Positions 60,802-64,000 of a stretch of 64,000 bases of DNA are shown here, one piece after another. This DNA is from Chryseobacterium ginsenosidimutans (GTDB lineage Bacteria; Bacteroidota; Bacteroidia; Flavobacteriales; Weeksellaceae), in the NCBI RefSeq assembly GCF_030823405.1, contig NZ_JAUSXC010000001.1, positions 4,221,001 to 4,285,000 on the forward strand, read 5' to 3'. The first letter of the stretch is position 1; each line of letters starts with the position of its first letter. The position numbers were made by a program, and so were the translations under genes. The notes beneath the pieces were generated by a model. The model was not told where the DNA came from. It saw nothing but the letters and a program-made list of their open reading frames with translations, and searched no databases.

Positions 60802-62241
60802 TTACGAAAAGAAAACTCCCGTTTTAAATCTTTCTTTATTCAGTTTTTTATTCACGGCCAATCCCCACAGGATAAATTCTTTCATGAATAAAATATCTTC
60901 CGGCTCTGTTTCAGGCTGATATTTTTCAATAATACTCTCAAGCGGATTGATACGGTTAAGCGCTTTCGCATATATTTCGTCCGAAGATTCATCTGTAATT
61001 TCTAAAAAACCATCGTCTTCCAAAAACCAATCAGTAATTTGATTAAATGGACCTTCAACATTCTTTTTCTCCAGCTTTTCAACTTTTGGGAAATAAGACG
61101 TGAACAACGTTCTTATGGCATTATCGATCAACATTTGAGCTACGGCTTCCGCACCTTCCTGTTCGCCTTCATACACCAATTCCACTTTTCCTGTAATTGC
61201 AGGAATAACTCCTATAAAATCACTTAATCGTACCGAAGTTTTTTCCTCACCCGTCAACAAAGATCTACGTTCTGCTGTACTTAGTAAATTTTCAAATGCT
61301 GTGATGCTCATACGTGCACTTACCCCACTTTTAGAATCAACATATTCACTTTCACGGGCTTCAAAACCGATCTGTTCCAAAAGATCTTTAGCCAAAGAAG
61401 GAACATATATCGTTTCTTTCTGGCGATCATCCAAACTGGATTCATACTTTGTAATTTCTTTTGCAATATGAATATTTTCGGGATAATGGGTAAGAATCTG
61501 GGATCCGATACGGTCTTTCAGCGGAGTAACAATGCTTCCTCTGTTGGTATAATCTTCCGGGTTGGCGGTAAAAACAAATTGTATATCTAACGGCATTCTC
61601 ACCTTAAAACCACGAATTTGAACATCACCTTCCTGAAGAATATTAAATAATGAAACCTGAATTCTCGCTTGAAGATCCGGCAATTCATTAATCACGAAAA
61701 TACAACGGTTAGCGCGTGGAATCATTCCGAAATGAATAACACGATCGTCTGCATAAGAAAGTTTAAGATTGGCAGCTTTGATAGGATCTACATCACCAAT
61801 AAGATCGGCAACCGTAACATCTGGAGTGGCCAACTTCTCGAAAAATCTTTCATCGCGGTGCAGCCATTCAATCGGAGTATTTTCACCTTCTTCTTTAATA
61901 AGCTCTTTCGCATAACGCGAGATCGGATTGAAAGGATCATCATTAATTTCGCTTCCTCCCACAAAAGGAATCCACTCATCCAATAAAGTGGTCATCATTC
62001 TAGCCAAACGTGTTTTTGCTTGACCTCTCAACCCTAATAAATTGATATTGTGACGGCTGAGAATAGCATGTTCCAATTGAGGAATAACGGTATTTTCATA
62101 ACCGAAAATTCCTTCAAATACAGATTCTTTATTGAGAATTTTACTTCTTAAATTATCTCTTAATTCGTCTTTAATGCTTTTTATGGTATATCCTGATTCT
62201 TTTAACGAACCTAATGTTTTTATATTTGGCTTTTCAGTCAT
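60802..62241 (-). CDS. MoxR/magnesium chelatase-like AAA+ ATPase
   Basis: 479 residues. Walker A GLRGQAKT at 70-77, a Walker B-like strand RCIFVINELPDL, sensor-1 VFTANPEDYTNRG and an arginine-containing PLKDRIGSQI. This matches the AAA+ group annotated as magnesium chelatase ChlI-like or sigma-54-interacting protein, related to MoxR. It works with the VWA-domain protein encoded just upstream (82-bp gap, same strand), a pairing used in metal insertion and complex assembly. The target is unknown; there is no chlorophyll or cobalamin gene here. Confidence 0.88.
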   Translation of the reverse strand: MTEKPNIKTLGSLKESGYTIKSIKDELRDNLRSKILNKESVFEGIFGYENTVIPQLEHAILSRHNINLLGLRGQAKTRLARMMTTLLDEWIPFVGGSEINDDPFNPISRYAKELIKEEGENTPIEWLHRDERFFEKLATPDVTVADLIGDVDPIKAANLKLSYADDRVIHFGMIPRANRCIFVINELPDLQARIQVSLFNILQEGDVQIRGFKVRMPLDIQFVFTANPEDYTNRGSIVTPLKDRIGSQILTHYPENIHIAKEITKYESSLDDRQKETIYVPSLAKDLLEQIGFEARESEYVDSKSGVSARMSITAFENLLSTAERRSLLTGEEKTSVRLSDFIGVIPAITGKVELVYEGEQEGAEAVAQMLIDNAIRTLFTSYFPKVEKLEKKNVEGPFNQITDWFLEDDGFLEITDESSDEIYAKALNRINPLESIIEKYQPETEPEDILFMKEFILWGLAVNKKLNKERFKTGVFFS

Positions 62242-62323
62242 TTTATTTAAAATCTGATTTTATAACTTATTGAAATAGTATTTTACTGCTTAATTATATA
62301 ACTAAACATTGAATATTTTATTT

Positions 62324-63445
62324 TTAACGTAATCTTTTCTTTCGATTGGCTTCATAATCTTCAAAAATCATTTGACCTAAACCGTTAAGACCTGTATAAA
62401 AGGCTTTACCTTGGTTGGCTTCTGTAAATTCATTGACAAAATATCGAAGATAAGGATCTTGAGCAATCATAAAAGTAGTAATCGGAATATGTAACCGCCG
62501 AGCTTGGGCAGCCATATTATAACATTTCTGAACTACATATTCATCCAAACCGTTAGAATTCATATAATAACTACCATCCGGTTCACGTACACAACTTGGC
62601 TTCCCATCAGTAATCATGAAGATTTGTTTATTAGTATTACGTTTTCTCCTCAAAATATCCATTGCCAACTGAAGACCGGCAACAGTATTTGTATGATAAG
62701 GACCAACTTGCAAATAAGGAAGTTCCTGAATCTTTACAGGCCAGGCATCATTTCCAAAAACAATAATATCTAAAGTATCTTTCGGGTATCGTGTAGTAAT
62801 CAATTCAGCCAGTGCCATTGCTACCTTCTTGGCAGGAGTGATACGATCTTCTCCATACAGAATCATACTGTGACTAATGTCGATCATTAAAACCGTACTC
62901 ATTTGTGATTGGTGAATACTGTCTTCAACAATTAGATCATTTTCAGTAAGGTGAAAATCTCCGATTCCATTATTGATTTGGGCATTTTTAAGACTTTCCG
63001 TAATGGAAATTTTTTCAACCGGATCTCCAAAATTATAATTACGAAATTCTCCCGTTGTATCTTCACCAGCACCGCTTTTGTTAGTCTTGTGATTTCCGGT
63101 TCCACTTTTGGCTAAACTTCCAAAAATTTGATTCAGAGCCTGCTTACGGATATTTTGTTCCATTTTAGCACTTAATCGTACTCCTTTACCATCACCATTT
63201 GGATCTACTTCCTCTCGAATGTAGCCTTTCTTTTTAAGATCTTCAATAAAATTGTCTATGGTATAATCTGGTGTAGTAAGTTTGTATTCATCATCCAGCA
63301 TTCGAAGCCAGTCAATCGCTTCATCAAAATCTCCTGAAGTATGGGTCAGTAAATCTGTGAAAATTTCCAGCAACCTATCAAATACGGATAATTCCGGCGC
63401 TTTGTAAGTCTCAAATCTAAACCCTCTCACAATATGCTCTTTCAT
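62324..63445 (-). CDS. VWA domain-containing protein (partner of the AAA+ ATPase)
   Basis: 373 residues. Helical N-terminal region (about 1-170, with a Gly/Ser/Thr/Lys-rich segment near 110-132) and a C-terminal von Willebrand A domain with the metal-ion-dependent adhesion site DISHS (189-193) and downstream MITDGKPS. Cytosolic, no signal peptide. It is the usual partner of MoxR-like ATPases. The nearest box (TAACTTTA at 63450-63457) is almost at the start codon, so the promoter is uncertain. Confidence 0.88.
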   Translation of the reverse strand: MKEHIVRGFRFETYKAPELSVFDRLLEIFTDLLTHTSGDFDEAIDWLRMLDDEYKLTTPDYTIDNFIEDLKKKGYIREEVDPNGDGKGVRLSAKMEQNIRKQALNQIFGSLAKSGTGNHKTNKSGAGEDTTGEFRNYNFGDPVEKISITESLKNAQINNGIGDFHLTENDLIVEDSIHQSQMSTVLMIDISHSMILYGEDRITPAKKVAMALAELITTRYPKDTLDIIVFGNDAWPVKIQELPYLQVGPYHTNTVAGLQLAMDILRRKRNTNKQIFMITDGKPSCVREPDGSYYMNSNGLDEYVVQKCYNMAAQARRLHIPITTFMIAQDPYLRYFVNEFTEANQGKAFYTGLNGLGQMIFEDYEANRKKRLR

Positions 63446-63556
63446 TATATAAAGTTACAATATAAATTGGAAGGTCATTAAAGATTTAGTCTATTTTAAT
63501 ATTTACTAATTAAAATAATCTTTCATCAGTTTGTAAATAAAATATTCGATTTTAGG

Positions 63557-63647
63557 AGCTCAATCCTGCTATTCACTCATACTCCTCGTTCCGAAGCCTT
63601 CTTTCAGAGCCAATGTATACTGCGGGGTAACCGTTGCTATCAGGGCT
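63557..63647 (-). repeat. Structured dispersed repeat, copy B
   Basis: A 91-nt element in the 310-bp gap 63446-63755, in reverse orientation to copy A at 44935. Outer pairings on the minus strand: AGC (63645-63647) with GCT (63557-63559) and CCTG (63641-63644) with CAGG (63565-63568), with a 5-nt bulge; middle hairpin CTGAA/TTCGG (63603-63607 with 63591-63595). Conserved blocks lie at 63621-63635 and 63574-63587. The gap otherwise holds the rRNA terminator and the VWA upstream region. Confidence 0.8.
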
Positions 63648-63713
63648 AGGACTTTTGTCTGGATTAGCAATCGGATTCGGATTTTTGTCATTTTAGTTAA
63701 AGTAAGGGCATAA

Positions 63714-63747
63714 AAAAACCTCATTCACATACATGAATGAGGTTTTT
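63714..63747 (-). terminator. Terminator of the rRNA operon
   Basis: AAAAACCTCATTC / GAATGAGGTTTTT stem with an 8-nt loop and a U-tract on the minus transcript, 9 bp after the 5S 3' end. Confidence 0.9.
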
Positions 63748-63755
63748 AATAAAAA

Positions 63756-63859
<104 letters not shown>

Positions 63860-64000
63860 TAAAGGTTGTATATAGTGTAGGAATGTATTGCTACAAAAGT
63901 ACCCGATTTCTCAAGGCTTCTTTCATACTCTACATCTTACAATTTTTAATCGATAAAAACTTTCACAAAGACAAAACCTTTTCTGCACTTATAAGGCTTG

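Noticed and set aside
63860..64000. 3' end of 23S rRNA
   Set aside because: No conserved 23S 3'-terminal sequence could be recognised; this is treated as the 23S-5S spacer.

Overview
The window is an AT-rich stretch of a Flavobacteriia chromosome, most like Chryseobacterium or a close Weeksellaceae relative. The signs are Bacteroidota-type promoters (TAnnTTTG in the -7 region) with A-rich leaders and little Shine-Dalgarno sequence, a type IX secretion (T9SS) C-terminal sorting domain, PorP/SprF and PorV/PorQ family proteins, and lineage-typical conserved genes (DUF5606, DUF3822, head-GIN/DUF2807, SPW repeat, VF530). About 61 protein genes, one frameshifted small gene and one 5S rRNA gene were recognised. 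I saw no tRNA, CRISPR array, insertion sequence or prophage. Gene density is high and most of the window is ordinary core genome.

Layout. 1-6.4 kb: the 3' end of a probable GAF-domain protein; a leftward pair encoding an HD/Pycsar-effector-like membrane protein and a bestrophin channel; and, divergent from it, a large surface protein joining a metallophosphatase, a kinase-like domain and an outer-membrane barrel. 6.5-15 kb: housekeeping (mazG, def, ruvX, rsmD), a beta-lactamase-fold hydrolase, phosphoesterases and Smr/DUF3822 genes. 15-24 kb: cell wall and cofactor genes (murI, hemW, ddl, coaD, dihydrofolate reductase), a pseudouridine synthase, a PASTA protein and a SprF-like protein. 24-34 kb: a lemA-TPM-TPM operon, an oxidoreductase/CPA2 antiporter pair, an M3 oligopeptidase and small secreted proteins. 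34-45 kb: FKBP, VF530, sbcDC, an LLM flavoprotein, an acyltransferase and a DPP-IV-like peptidase. 45-53 kb: YceI, a DODA-type dioxygenase, a cystatin-like protein, a subtilase lipoprotein, GNAT, hutH and uvrC. 53-59 kb: a T9SS cargo protein with ELWxxDGT repeats, a PorV/PorQ family protein and an EamA transporter. 59-64 kb: acyl-CoA carboxylase beta, a MoxR-like AAA/VWA pair, and the distal end of a leftward rRNA operon (5S and its terminator; the window stops in the 23S-5S spacer).

The most interesting material is (1) a roughly 85-90 nt repeat present twice in opposite orientation whose arms differ by compensatory changes; (2) an orphan transcription unit on the minus strand near 58.9 kb that looks like a structured small RNA with its own terminator; (3) a cytoplasmic cystatin-like protein with a QVVNG motif; (4) an HD-PycTM fusion in an operon with a bestrophin and without a nucleotide cyclase; (5) the phosphatase/kinase-like/barrel fusion; and (6) a 50-codon basic gene broken at an A9 run. 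All functional statements rest on motif recognition by eye; no database search was run.
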